Assembly: GCA_003157015.1 (NCBI GenBank)
Contig: PMIJ01000208.1
Span: forward strand, 1,542-41,263
Reading direction: 5' to 3'
Source of the DNA: Bacteroidales bacterium
GTDB lineage: Bacteria > Bacteroidota > Bacteroidia > Bacteroidales > VadinHA17
DNA: 39,722 bases
Every line of letters begins with the position of its first letter. Position 1 is the stretch's first letter. Below are positions 8,203 to 16,940 of this stretch, piece by piece. A program made the translations under genes and the position numbers. The notes beneath the pieces were generated by a model that saw only the letters and a program-made list of their open reading frames with translations, had not been told where the DNA came from and did no database searches.

Positions 8203-9669
8203 CTATCCCTGATTAACCGGCATATTTATCACAACATCAATAAGAAGATCCCAGAACATCTGTGCTGTCTTGATTTCAATCATCTCTTCAGGTGTATGAG
8301 CTCCTCTTATTGTCGGTCCGAATGAAATCATGTCAATGCCTTTAATTTTTTCATATACCAGGCCGCACTCCAGACCGGCATGTATTGCCCTGACAGATGG
8401 TTCTTTTCCGAACAAATTGATATACGATTTACGGGTTATACTAAGAATTTCCGAATTCAGATTTGGTTTCCAACCAGGGTATCCGTCAGAATGAACAACT
8501 TCTGCTCCTGCAAGTTTCAGACAAGATTCAACCATTGCTCCTGCATTATTCTTAGCCGATTCTACTGAACTTCGCTGCGTTGTAATTATTCTAATTGTAT
8601 TATTCTCACTGAACTTCGCTGAAGCAAGATTAGTTGATGTTTCTACAAGATCATCCATTTCCAGCGACCATGCGATAACACCGTGAGGACAGCAGGTTAA
8701 TGCATTCAGAAACCTTATCTGGCTTTCTTCATCCATAACAAAAGGAGGAACAGTTGTTTCCTTTACCCATATTTTAATATCTTTTTCGAGGGGCCCAAAC
8801 TCATCGATTTGAGTCGCATAGAAATCATTAATCCAGTATTTTATCTTAACTAATAATGTTTTATCGAAAACTATTGTTGAAAATGCTTCTCTTGGGATTG
8901 CATTACGGAGGTTACCTCCGTTAAAATCGGCAATAGAAATCTTAAACTGATGTGAGACATTCCAAAGAAGCCTGGTCATAATTTTAACCGCATTGCCATA
9001 TCCTTTGTGAATTTCATCTCCTGAATGACCTCCATGAAGACCGGTAACTGATACTTCAAGAGCTGCTGAATCTTTTGTTGTCTGAATTGCTTTATAATTC
9101 ATTGTTCCCACGGTATCCATTCCGCCGGCACAACCTATGAAGAGGATCCCTTCATCTTCTGAATCAAGATTAAGAAGTGTCCTGCCGCTGAAAAAATCAG
9201 GTTTAAGATTGATAGCTCCGGTCATTCCCGATTCTTCATCAACAGTAAAAAGGCATTCGATTTTGCCAGCTTTCAGGCTTTGATCAGAAAGGATTGCCAG
9301 TTGAGATGCAATACCTATTCCGTCATCAGCACCCAGAGTAGTTCCTGAAGCAGTTATCCATCCATCTTTTATAGTCGGTATAATGGGATCAGTTGACCAG
9401 TTATGCGGATAGTCAGCATTCTTTTCCCCCACCATATCCATATGACTCTGAAGAACAACTGTTTTTCGGTTTTCCATACCCCTGGTCGGTGGTTTGATAA
9501 TCAAGATATTACCGACTTCGTCCTCTTTTGATTCAAGGTTGTTTTTTTTTGCGAACTCAAGAAGATACTTTCTGATTTTCCCCTCATTTTTCGAAAGACG
9601 CGGAATACCGCAAATCTCTTCAAAGTAAAACCAGATTGGCGCTGGATTCAAATTACTTAAAATGCTCAT
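8203..9669 (-). CDS. pepD: Cytosolic dipeptidase of the PepD/aminoacyl-histidine type (M20)
   Basis: A zinc dipeptidase that cleaves dipeptides with broad specificity in the cytoplasm. The 488 residues match the family length and there is no signal peptide. The M20 zinc-site motifs are visible: QSHMDMV with His76 and Asp78, GADDGIG with Asp115/Asp116, the catalytic DEESGMTG with Glu145/Glu146, and LDSEDEG near 192. The C-terminal AIHAGLECGL and SFGPTIRGAHTPEE carry the last ligands. It converges with the rubredoxin gene (28-base gap) and is divergent from the isocitrate dehydrogenase gene. A perfect -7 element sits 29 bases upstream of its ATG. Confidence 0.93.
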   Translation of the reverse strand: MSILSNLNPAPIWFYFEEICGIPRLSKNEGKIRKYLLEFAKKNNLESKEDEVGNILIIKPPTRGMENRKTVVLQSHMDMVGEKNADYPHNWSTDPIIPTIKDGWITASGTTLGADDGIGIASQLAILSDQSLKAGKIECLFTVDEESGMTGAINLKPDFFSGRTLLNLDSEDEGILFIGCAGGMDTVGTMNYKAIQTTKDSAALEVSVTGLHGGHSGDEIHKGYGNAVKIMTRLLWNVSHQFKISIADFNGGNLRNAIPREAFSTIVFDKTLLVKIKYWINDFYATQIDEFGPLEKDIKIWVKETTVPPFVMDEESQIRFLNALTCCPHGVIAWSLEMDDLVETSTNLASAKFSENNTIRIITTQRSSVESAKNNAGAMVESCLKLAGAEVVHSDGYPGWKPNLNSEILSITRKSYINLFGKEPSVRAIHAGLECGLVYEKIKGIDMISFGPTIRGAHTPEEMIEIKTAQMFWDLLIDVVINMPVNQG

Positions 9670-9686
9670 ACGTGGAACTATAGTGC

Positions 9687-9705
9687 TATATTTGGCGCAA
9701 AAATA
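9687..9705. promoter_or_regulatory. Two opposed -7 elements in the pepD/idh divergent gap
   Basis: On the plus strand TATATTTG (9687-9694) points to idh; on the minus strand TATTTTTG (9698-9705) points to pepD. Both match TAnnTTTG at every fixed position and are separated by three bases, forming a near-perfect 19-base inverted repeat. The predicted start of each transcript falls in the other -7 element. Leaders would be about 22 bases for pepD and about 125 for idh. A dimeric regulator site is an alternative reading of the symmetry. Confidence 0.6.
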
Positions 9706-9825
9706 CTATTTTTTTTTTCATTTTTCGGGTATAACCGTAAAATTATAGTCAGGCTTTATCTGCTGACAAAAATTGATTATTTTTACGAATACCGAGATAT
9801 TCTGAAATAAACTAATTGAAATCGT

Positions 9826-11022
9826 ATGGCTAAACGTGCAATTGTTACATTACCCGGCGATGGGATAGGGGGAGTGGTTCTTCAACAGGCAATAAGAGTG
9901 CTTGATGCGGCAGGATTTAATGCGGATTATATACATGGTGATATTGGATGGGAATTCTGGTGCAAAGAAGGAAATCCATTGCCTCAGAGGACAATTGACC
10001 TCATTAAGAAACATAAAATTGCCCTTTTCGGAGCTATAACCTCAAAGCCGGTTGATGAGGCTAAAGCAGAACTTTCGCTGGAACTTCAGGGTAAGGGTTT
10101 TAGTTACTCAAGTCCGATTGTAGGTTTAAGACAACTTTTCAACCTGGATATTTGTGTTCGTCCGTGCAAGTCATATAAAGGAAACCCGCTGAACTTTGTA
10201 CGGAGAGGAAAAGGAAATACAATCGACGAACCACTTGTTGATGTGGTAATTTTTCGGCAGAATACCGAATGTTTATATTCCGGGGTGGAGTGGTCCAGCC
10301 CTCCTCCGCAGGTTCATGAGGCTTTAATGACCCATCCTAAATTCGTTGAGAACTTTGGAAATGTTCCAGTTGAAGAGCTGTCAATATCCACCAGAATCTT
10401 TACGAGAAAAGCCACAACCAGGATATTGCTGGCTGCTTTTGAGCATGCAAAAAAATATGGATATAAATCAGTTACAGTATGTGAGAAGCCAAATGTTATC
10501 AGAGAAACATCAGGATTAATGTGGAAGCTTGCGAAAGAAATTCAGAAAAGCTCTTTCCCCGAAATAAAACTGCTGAATACCAATATTGATGCCCAAATGA
10601 TGTGGCTTACCAAGAATCCTGAGGAATATGGCGTGATCGTTGCAGGCAACATGTTTGGCGATATTGCCTCAGACGCTTTTGCCGGACTTATTGGTGGTTT
10701 AGGATTTGCCTGCAGCGCCCAGTTCTCATCCGACGGAATCGCAGTATTTGAACCGACTCATGGTTCAGCCCCGAAATATGCGGGGTATGAAATTTCAATT
10801 GTTAACCCAATAGCAATGATAGAGTCAGCATGCATGATGCTCGATTTTCTTGATGAGAAGAAAACTTCTTCTAAAATCCGTAAAGCTATTGCTGCAGTTA
10901 TAGAAGAAGGTAAAGTGAAAACCTATGATATGATGAAAATGGCCGGCAGACCTGACGTAGTTAAGAATGGCGCTGCTTCAACATCTCAAATGACTGATGC
11001 CATCATTGCTAAATTAACTTAA
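9826..11022 (+). CDS. Isocitrate/isopropylmalate dehydrogenase family protein, probably isocitrate dehydrogenase
   Basis: The enzyme class oxidises and decarboxylates a 2-hydroxy dicarboxylic acid with NAD(P). The 398-residue protein has the N-terminal LPGDGIG motif (9-15), the substrate loop FRQNTECLYSGVEW (about 142-155), the metal-binding stretch AGNMFGDIASDAFAGLIGG (near 277-295) and the cofactor motif EPTHGSAPKYAG (near 310-321). The ENTE.LYSG pattern favours isocitrate over isopropylmalate, but the substrate loop RQNTEC is not standard, so homoisocitrate or another substrate stays open. It is divergent from pepD and 10 bases before an HD-domain gene. If it is isocitrate dehydrogenase, it feeds glutamate synthesis in a cell that also cleaves citrate. 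Confidence 0.82.
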   Translation: MAKRAIVTLPGDGIGGVVLQQAIRVLDAAGFNADYIHGDIGWEFWCKEGNPLPQRTIDLIKKHKIALFGAITSKPVDEAKAELSLELQGKGFSYSSPIVGLRQLFNLDICVRPCKSYKGNPLNFVRRGKGNTIDEPLVDVVIFRQNTECLYSGVEWSSPPPQVHEALMTHPKFVENFGNVPVEELSISTRIFTRKATTRILLAAFEHAKKYGYKSVTVCEKPNVIRETSGLMWKLAKEIQKSSFPEIKLLNTNIDAQMMWLTKNPEEYGVIVAGNMFGDIASDAFAGLIGGLGFACSAQFSSDGIAVFEPTHGSAPKYAGYEISIVNPIAMIESACMMLDFLDEKKTSSKIRKAIAAVIEEGKVKTYDMMKMAGRPDVVKNGAASTSQMTDAIIAKLT

Positions 11023-11032
11023 AGACTTTCCA

Positions 11033-11584
11033 ATGAATGAACAGGTTAAAAAGTTGTGGCCGGAATTAGAGTGGATTAAAGACCGGTCTCTCAGGGAACA
11101 AACTGCTAAAACATGGGAAAGGGCTCTGGAACGGAGTGTACTGACGGTAGATGATCTTGAAAAAATCCCATTTACACTATTGTGCGGACCTGACCTTAAA
11201 GTTAGTTTCATGGCACATAAGCGGTGTGTTGTTCATATCGCACGGGCGAGTGGTGAAAAGATGAACGAATTTTTCGCCGATGACCTACCGGTAGATATGG
11301 ACGTCCTTATCTCAGGAGCCATTCTTGCCGATGTGGGGAAATTGCTTGAATATGAACTTAATAAAGAAAAGAAGGCAGTACAGGGTAAATATGGACAATA
11401 CCTGAGACATCCCTTTTCAGGTGTGGCACTTGCAGAAGAGTGCGGGCTTCCGCCTGAGGTTTGTCATATAATTGCAGCGCATGCACATGAAGGTGACCTG
11501 GTGAAAAGAACCACCGAGGCTTATATTGTTCATCATGCTGATTTCATGACTTTCCTGCCATTCAAAAGCCGGTTGATAGTCTAG
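11033..11584 (+). CDS. HD-domain protein with altered HD motif
   Basis: A 183-residue cytoplasmic protein of the HD phosphohydrolase superfamily. His68 (CVVHIAR), ADVGK (99-103), His126 (RHPFSG), HAH (150-152) and HHAD (167-170) mark the usual metal-ligand positions in order. The central HD pair reads AD (Ala99-Asp100) in place of the almost invariant His-Asp, while the following VGK is kept. Either a reduced metal site or a neighbouring histidine replaces it. It follows idh after 10 bases and is probably cotranscribed with it. The substrate is unknown. Confidence 0.72.
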   Translation: MNEQVKKLWPELEWIKDRSLREQTAKTWERALERSVLTVDDLEKIPFTLLCGPDLKVSFMAHKRCVVHIARASGEKMNEFFADDLPVDMDVLISGAILADVGKLLEYELNKEKKAVQGKYGQYLRHPFSGVALAEECGLPPEVCHIIAAHAHEGDLVKRTTEAYIVHHADFMTFLPFKSRLIV

Positions 11585-11672
11585 TTAAAATCTGCGAATA
11601 TAAGGGCAATCGGAGATATCATTTTCCCTTTCTCTCGCAGATCACGCTGATTTAAGCGTATAAAATTGCATG

Positions 11673-14138
11673 TTAATTGAACAGCCAGATGGCTGGAACA
11701 ATGGCTTTAGGTCGGCCAGTACCTTCAACCAGGAACTCCAGTCCCTCACCGCCCTCACACTGAAAATATTCAATTCTTAATTTATGGTAACCTTTTGTTA
11801 GCGGATAACTTCTGCCTTCTTCATTCATGCCATGAATCCCATCATTAAGGACCGGTTCGGATTCATCAATAATCAATTTACTCCCGTCATCAGAGTTTAT
11901 AAATAGCCCATAAACTCCGTTTTCGGGTATAAGGATATATCCCTCAAACACAACTCCGAAATATGAATCCCTGCCGGCTATGGTATGAAAAACTCCGGGT
12001 ACGGTTTTTGTCACTATTGGCTTAAGTTCAGAAAAATCAGGCAATTCACTATACTTTCCGAAATAAATGGAGGCTTTTAATCCAGGCTTCAATTGATCTG
12101 TTTTAACCGGAGCCATCGCACTCCTCTTTTCTATAAGATATGATGCAATGCGACTTTGAGCATCGTTCCATTTTGTGAATGTTTTAACTGTAGTTGTCTC
12201 TGTTATCTTAAAAGGCCCTGTATAAAGTGTCGATTTTTCATCCGGGTTATTGCCATTTAAAGTATAGAAAATTTTTCCTCCGTCTCTGATATTTTTTAAA
12301 TCAATCATAAAACTGTCGGTAAATATTCTGTCACGCGAAATAAGTGAAGCCGGAATCATGTTATGATTTGCCCTGAAAACGTTTTCAATTCCCATCTTAT
12401 TTACTTTCCTGTCATATGTAAGCAGGCCATTTGTTTCTGTTTCAACGTCAGTTGTCTGAGTGTATATTGTTGCACTTAAGCCATTCTCTGCAACAAATCT
12501 GTGAACCAGGTCAAAATATGATTCATATTTTGACAACAACTGAAGAGTATCTGCCATGTTTCTGTATCCCCAGTTCTTTTGTTCCCATGTATGACCCTGG
12601 AGAGGAAGTCCAAGCCCTCCAAATTCACCTAGCACTTTCGCTCTCTTTTCCTCGGAAGGTTGAACTACCGGATCGGGATAATGATGAATATCATTTATAT
12701 TGCCAGTACCTCTGTCTGTCCAGCCGGAAGAGCTGTTAACAAGCCTCGTGGGGTCATAATCAGCGATCAGGCCTGTAATTCTTCCAGTTTCAAACTGACC
12801 CCAGCCTTCGTTGAAAGGTATCCACATGATAATTGACGGATGATTATATTTTGTCTCTATCATCCTTTTAAGCTCGAACTCATACTGTAAAATTGCATCT
12901 TGCGATTTATTTATATCTGGCATATTCCCCCAGATTGACTGATCACCGCTTGGCATATCCTGCCAGACAAGAATTCCCAGTTTGTCGCACCAGTAATAAA
13001 AGATCCTGTTTTCCACTTTTACATGTTTCCTCAACATATTGAACCCCATTTTCTTTGTCATCTGAAGATCGTTAACCATCGCTTCTTCAGTTGGGGGAGT
13101 GTAGATGCCATCAGGCCAGAAACCCTGATCGAGAGGCCCATTCTGATATACGAATTCGTTGTTGAGAAGCATTCTGGTAAACCCGTCAGATGTTTTTCCA
13201 ATCGATATTTTTCTGATACCCGTATAGGATTTCACAAAATCAACTGTTCTGTTATTATTTTTTAATTCGATAGTAATATCATACAGGAAAGGCTTATCAG
13301 GCGACCAGAGAACAGGATCTTTAATTTTGACCGTAGTCTCACTATTCGTGTTCCCGTTTGCAGAGGCAATTGTTTTCCCATCTCTTTTTATCTTGAAAGA
13401 AAGAGAACCTGAGCCTCCGTTTTTAACCTCAGTTTTAAACGTAATTGTTCCGTTATCAGCATTAGGTACCGTTCGGAAGGAAGTGATATAGCTTTCGTTT
13501 ACAGGTTCGATCCATACGGTTTGCCAGATGCCAGTTGTTGATGTATACCAGATACTGCCTGGTGATGAGACCTGTTTCCCCCTGGGTTGGGTTCCCTTGT
13601 CCGTCGGATCCCATATGCAAACAACCAGCTCATGCTGTTTTTTGTTGCCGAGCGAACTTGTAATATCGAAAGTAAAGGGATCATATCCGCCACGGTGCGT
13701 TCCAACCTCATTCCCGTCGACCCAGACAATGGTTTCCCAGTCACATGCTTCAAAATTTAACAATATATGTTTCTTCTTCCAGATATTTGGTATCCTGAAT
13801 GTTCTCTTATACCACAGATTTTCATTTTCAGATACTTTTTTTCTGACTCCCGAAAGAGCCGATTCAACCGGATAAGGAACCAGGATTGAGCCATCCCAGT
13901 TTCCAGGTTTTATTCCTTTGACAGTGATTGCATAATCCCATAGACCATTGAGATTGATCCAGGAGTTTCTGGCCATATCGGGACGGGGATATTCCATCCA
14001 TGGTTTTGACGGATCAACCTCTTGTGACCATTTTGTCAGAAGAGGATTTTCTGCAATTTTCCAGCTTGTTTCTTTTTTCTGAGTACATGAAATACTAAAA
14101 AACAATATCAGGATTATGACTAAGCCTGTAGATCTCAT
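11673..14138 (-). CDS. GH2-family glycoside hydrolase lipoprotein with chitobiase-C-like and PA14 domains
   Basis: A secreted lipoprotein exo-glycosidase. The leader ends in the lipobox FFSISC, so Cys18 is lipidated. Residues about 55-220 form the GH2 jelly-roll, 225-310 the immunoglobulin-like domain, and 315-600 the TIM barrel. Within the barrel FNEGWGQFE holds the probable acid/base Glu444 and VLGEFGG the probable nucleophile Glu505. Residues about 610-665 (GKIFYTLNGNNPDEKS) resemble the chitobiase C-terminal domain, and the last 130 residues (NSDDGSKLIID) are a PA14 carbohydrate-binding domain. Specificity (galactoside, glucuronide, mannoside) cannot be read safely. No SusC/SusD pair or other glycan gene is near, so it is not in an evident polysaccharide utilization locus. 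Confidence 0.9.
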   Translation of the reverse strand: MRSTGLVIILILFFSISCTQKKETSWKIAENPLLTKWSQEVDPSKPWMEYPRPDMARNSWINLNGLWDYAITVKGIKPGNWDGSILVPYPVESALSGVRKKVSENENLWYKRTFRIPNIWKKKHILLNFEACDWETIVWVDGNEVGTHRGGYDPFTFDITSSLGNKKQHELVVCIWDPTDKGTQPRGKQVSSPGSIWYTSTTGIWQTVWIEPVNESYITSFRTVPNADNGTITFKTEVKNGGSGSLSFKIKRDGKTIASANGNTNSETTVKIKDPVLWSPDKPFLYDITIELKNNNRTVDFVKSYTGIRKISIGKTSDGFTRMLLNNEFVYQNGPLDQGFWPDGIYTPPTEEAMVNDLQMTKKMGFNMLRKHVKVENRIFYYWCDKLGILVWQDMPSGDQSIWGNMPDINKSQDAILQYEFELKRMIETKYNHPSIIMWIPFNEGWGQFETGRITGLIADYDPTRLVNSSSGWTDRGTGNINDIHHYPDPVVQPSEEKRAKVLGEFGGLGLPLQGHTWEQKNWGYRNMADTLQLLSKYESYFDLVHRFVAENGLSATIYTQTTDVETETNGLLTYDRKVNKMGIENVFRANHNMIPASLISRDRIFTDSFMIDLKNIRDGGKIFYTLNGNNPDEKSTLYTGPFKITETTTVKTFTKWNDAQSRIASYLIEKRSAMAPVKTDQLKPGLKASIYFGKYSELPDFSELKPIVTKTVPGVFHTIAGRDSYFGVVFEGYILIPENGVYGLFINSDDGSKLIIDESEPVLNDGIHGMNEEGRSYPLTKGYHKLRIEYFQCEGGEGLEFLVEGTGRPKAIVPAIWLFN

Positions 14139-14162
14139 ATGATATTATAATAAGTTGAAGTT

Positions 14163-14186
14163 AAAGTCAAAAGTCAAAAGTCAAAG
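14163..14186. repeat. Short tandem repeat, unit AAAAGTC
   Basis: About 3.4 copies of a 7-base unit in the gap between the GH2 gene and the acyl-CoA synthetase gene. It is followed by a CTGAGCC-type stretch (about 14203-14255) with several partly matching GAGCC and GGCC blocks, unlike the surrounding AT-rich DNA. Confidence 0.7.
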
Positions 14187-14262
14187 AATCTTATCTACTC
14201 TGAGCCCTGAGCCTCTGATGCTCCTTCGTCGGTCAGAGCCTTCGGCCTGCGTCCTAATCTTC

Positions 14263-16176
14263 CTACCCCAGCTTCATCTTCTCTACCTCTTCAATATTTC
14301 TTTCATTGGTAACTGCTTTTGCGTCAGGAGTATATAAATAATCAATCAGTTCCTGGTACTTGTCCATCACTTTTCCACGTACAATCTTAATTGTAGAGTT
14401 CATAAGACCATTGTCTTCAGTAAAACTTTCCTCCAGGATACCAATTGCAACCGGTAACCAGCGTTGTGGAAACATATTCCCGAATTTTCCGTTGGTGCGG
14501 TATTCATTAACCTCACTTTCTATCAGTGTAATAACTAAGCGTTTACCCTCATCTGAGTCAGCAGTAAGGTTCTTTTCTTCAAGATATAGTTTTAAAGCGT
14601 GCTGGTTGGGTACAACAAGAGCCACTGTATATGGCTTCTGGTTATTGTAAAGCATGCACTGATCTATGTACTTTGATTGCTCCGAGATCGATTCCTCGAT
14701 GCTTTCCGGACTAAATTTCTCCCCGTCATCTGCAATGAGAAGACTTTTAAATCTTCCCAGAACGTAGAGGAATCCATCTTCAGACATGTATCCCATATCC
14801 CCGGTATAGAGCCATCCGTCTTTTACTGTCTCTTTTGTGGCGGCTTCATTTTTCCAGTAGCCGTGCATTACATTTCCACCCCTTATGACAATTTCTCCTT
14901 TTTGACCGATAGGAACCTCTTTCCCCTCGTCATCGCATATCTTAAGGTCCATATTATTTACGAGGGCACCCGATGATCCCAGTTTATGTTTACCGGCAGA
15001 ATTTGTAGAGATGACAGGAGAGGCTTCACTTAAGCCGTAGCCCTGGTACATAGGCATTCCAAGAGCATAAAAAAACCTCTGAAGCTCTATTTCAAGTAAA
15101 GCGCCACCTCCTATAAAGTAGTCTAGCTCTCCACCATAAGCCTCCCGGATTTTGCTGAAGAGAAGCTTATCGTAGAACCTTAATAGAGGTCTCTTGAGCT
15201 TTTGCAGTCCTTTACCTTTATTCCAGCCCTCTTTATTATATGCATATGAGATCTTAAGTGCATGGTTAAAAAGCATGTCAATTGCGCTCCCTTTTTCCTT
15301 GATACCTTTTTCAATATTCTTTCTGAAATTTTTTGCTATGGCAGGAACGCTCATCAGCATATTAGGCTTAATTTCTTTCAGACAGATGGGAACATTCCTT
15401 AAAGTTTCCATGGGAGTTTTCCCTGTCTTCACAGAGGCAATGCTCGCTCCCTTACCCATAAATGCAAATATTCCCCCTGTGTGGCCGAAAGAATGATCCC
15501 ATGGGAGAATAAGCAACGTCTTGTAAAATGAAGGGATATCTATAAGACTGTACGCCTGGTATACGTTGGTGACATAATTTCCATGAGTCAGAATAATACC
15601 TTTCGGATCAGCTGTAGTTCCTGATGTATAACAGATATTAGCAAAAGAGTCAGGAGTAAGACTCTTGAAAAGCTGTTCGAACTTTAATAAATTTTCAGGC
15701 GATTCGAGCCATTCCCTTCCAAATTTCCTTACCTCATTAAAATGCACCTCATTTTTTGCGTATTCTTCCTGAGTATCGAAATGGATCACTTTTTCTATTA
15801 ATGGGCATTCACTGAGTATATCTTTAAGTTTAATAGCCTGAATAGAAGAGACAAGGATCATTCTTGACTCTGAATGATTGATCCTGAACTTTAATTCATC
15901 GGGATTGAGTTTTACAGAAAGCGGCACATTAACTGCCCCGGCGTATAGAATTCCCATTTCCCCTATAACCCAGCTATTCCGTCCCTCTGATATAAGGCTA
16001 AGCTTGTCCCCTTTTTTTATACCAAGTTTAACTAGTCCGGCTGCAAATTCATAAATCTGCTTTCTAGTCTCGCCATAAGTGGTACCTTCATATTTATCGT
16101 TAGGTTTTTCCCACAGATAAACATTATTACTGAACTTCTCAACACTTTCTTCAAAGAATTGTATTAACGATTTCAT
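14263..16176 (-). CDS. Long-chain fatty acid--CoA ligase (AMP-binding)
   Basis: The enzyme activates fatty acids to acyl-CoA through an acyl-adenylate. The start is taken as the ATG at 16176 (MKSLIQFFEES); an in-frame TTG six bases further upstream is less likely. With that start the protein has 637 residues. The AMP-binding loop YTSGTTADPKG falls at about 183-193, GYGLSEASP (A5) near 375-385, and YTGDMGY with LGRFKSLL (A7/A8) near 450-475. The long C-terminal region is typical of the FAA1/long-chain class (AMP-binding in Bacteroidota). The gene is monocistronic as far as seen: the next gene on this strand, GH2, starts 125 bases further downstream across the repeat region. Confidence 0.9.
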   Translation of the reverse strand: MKSLIQFFEESVEKFSNNVYLWEKPNDKYEGTTYGETRKQIYEFAAGLVKLGIKKGDKLSLISEGRNSWVIGEMGILYAGAVNVPLSVKLNPDELKFRINHSESRMILVSSIQAIKLKDILSECPLIEKVIHFDTQEEYAKNEVHFNEVRKFGREWLESPENLLKFEQLFKSLTPDSFANICYTSGTTADPKGIILTHGNYVTNVYQAYSLIDIPSFYKTLLILPWDHSFGHTGGIFAFMGKGASIASVKTGKTPMETLRNVPICLKEIKPNMLMSVPAIAKNFRKNIEKGIKEKGSAIDMLFNHALKISYAYNKEGWNKGKGLQKLKRPLLRFYDKLLFSKIREAYGGELDYFIGGGALLEIELQRFFYALGMPMYQGYGLSEASPVISTNSAGKHKLGSSGALVNNMDLKICDDEGKEVPIGQKGEIVIRGGNVMHGYWKNEAATKETVKDGWLYTGDMGYMSEDGFLYVLGRFKSLLIADDGEKFSPESIEESISEQSKYIDQCMLYNNQKPYTVALVVPNQHALKLYLEEKNLTADSDEGKRLVITLIESEVNEYRTNGKFGNMFPQRWLPVAIGILEESFTEDNGLMNSTIKIVRGKVMDKYQELIDYLYTPDAKAVTNERNIEEVEKMKLG

Positions 16177-16214
16177 CAGCAAGGTATTTATAATTGTCCT
16201 GAAATTTTATTAGC

Positions 16215-16222
16215 CGAATATA
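16215..16222 (-). promoter_or_regulatory. Weak -7 element for the acyl-CoA synthetase gene
   Basis: TATATTCG on the minus strand matches TAnnTTTG except for one base and would give a leader of about 35 bases. No good upstream TTTG at normal spacing is seen. Confidence 0.3.
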
Positions 16223-16266
16223 CAAAATCCTTAATACTTTGATATATAGAGGTAATAAATATATCT

Positions 16267-16298
16267 TTTGGTTTGGCTTTCAATTATTTGTATCTTTG
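16267..16298 (+). promoter_or_regulatory. Promoter of the SPOR lipoprotein gene
   Basis: TTTG (16267-16270), 20 bases, then TATCTTTG (16291-16298): both elements fully match the Bacteroidota promoter consensus. The ATG at 16357 gives a leader of about 50 bases. Confidence 0.65.
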
Positions 16299-16356
16299 GG
16301 TAGTATGTTCGAAATATTTCAGAGTGTGATTTCAACTTAAATTCTAAGATTCTGTT

Positions 16357-16830
16357 ATGAAACATTTGCCAGTACTTTTTTTAATGGGATTTTTGATAGT
16401 ACTTCCGTCCTGCAAATATTTCAAGAACGGCGGTCTGTTTGGGAAAAAATCGAGAGCCATGGCTATAATGAAAGCTCAGGAGGATAGTACCCGGCTTGCA
16501 GATTCGCTTCAAAAAGTTAAAGATGAATTAAAGGCAACTGAGAGTGCGAAACCCGATTCAGTGAAACAGGCTGTTGACGCACGTCTTGCTGTTAAATCGA
16601 GTCACCGGTACAATATTATTGTGGGAAGTTTCATTACTCATGCATATGCTGAAGCATATGCGAAAGAATACGGTAAGAAGGGCTATGATCCCAAAATATT
16701 AAAACCTGAAGGCAGCAGGTTTGAACTAGTATCTGTTGAGGCTTCTGATATTTTCAGAAAAGCAGTTTCAAGGCTCAGGCAATTTCAGGATTCGGTTCGG
16801 ATTGAAGCGTGGTTGTATATTAAAAAATAA
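16357..16830 (+). CDS. SPOR-domain lipoprotein
   Basis: A 157-residue lipoprotein. The leader ends in VLPSC with Cys19 as the lipidation site. A charged, helical linker follows (about 30-80), then a SPOR domain at about 84-157 (HRYNIIVGSFITHAYAEAYAKE and RIEAWLYIKK at its ends). SPOR domains bind septal peptidoglycan stripped of stem peptides, so a role in cell division or wall maintenance is likely. It converges with purA and has a complete promoter of its own. Confidence 0.85.
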   Translation: MKHLPVLFLMGFLIVLPSCKYFKNGGLFGKKSRAMAIMKAQEDSTRLADSLQKVKDELKATESAKPDSVKQAVDARLAVKSSHRYNIIVGSFITHAYAEAYAKEYGKKGYDPKILKPEGSRFELVSVEASDIFRKAVSRLRQFQDSVRIEAWLYIKK

Positions 16831-16940
16831 CCTGATCAATTTAAAAGCCACAAACTTTTTCACTTTAATAAACTGTTGTTATCCTCTTTCAGGAAGAGTA
16901 TCCGAAGGGGCAGGTGGTGCAAAAATTAAAACATCTTTGT

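Noticed and set aside
16177-16182. TTG start for the acyl-CoA synthetase
   Set aside because: The ATG two codons later gives the usual N-terminus MKSLIQFF and is the simpler choice.
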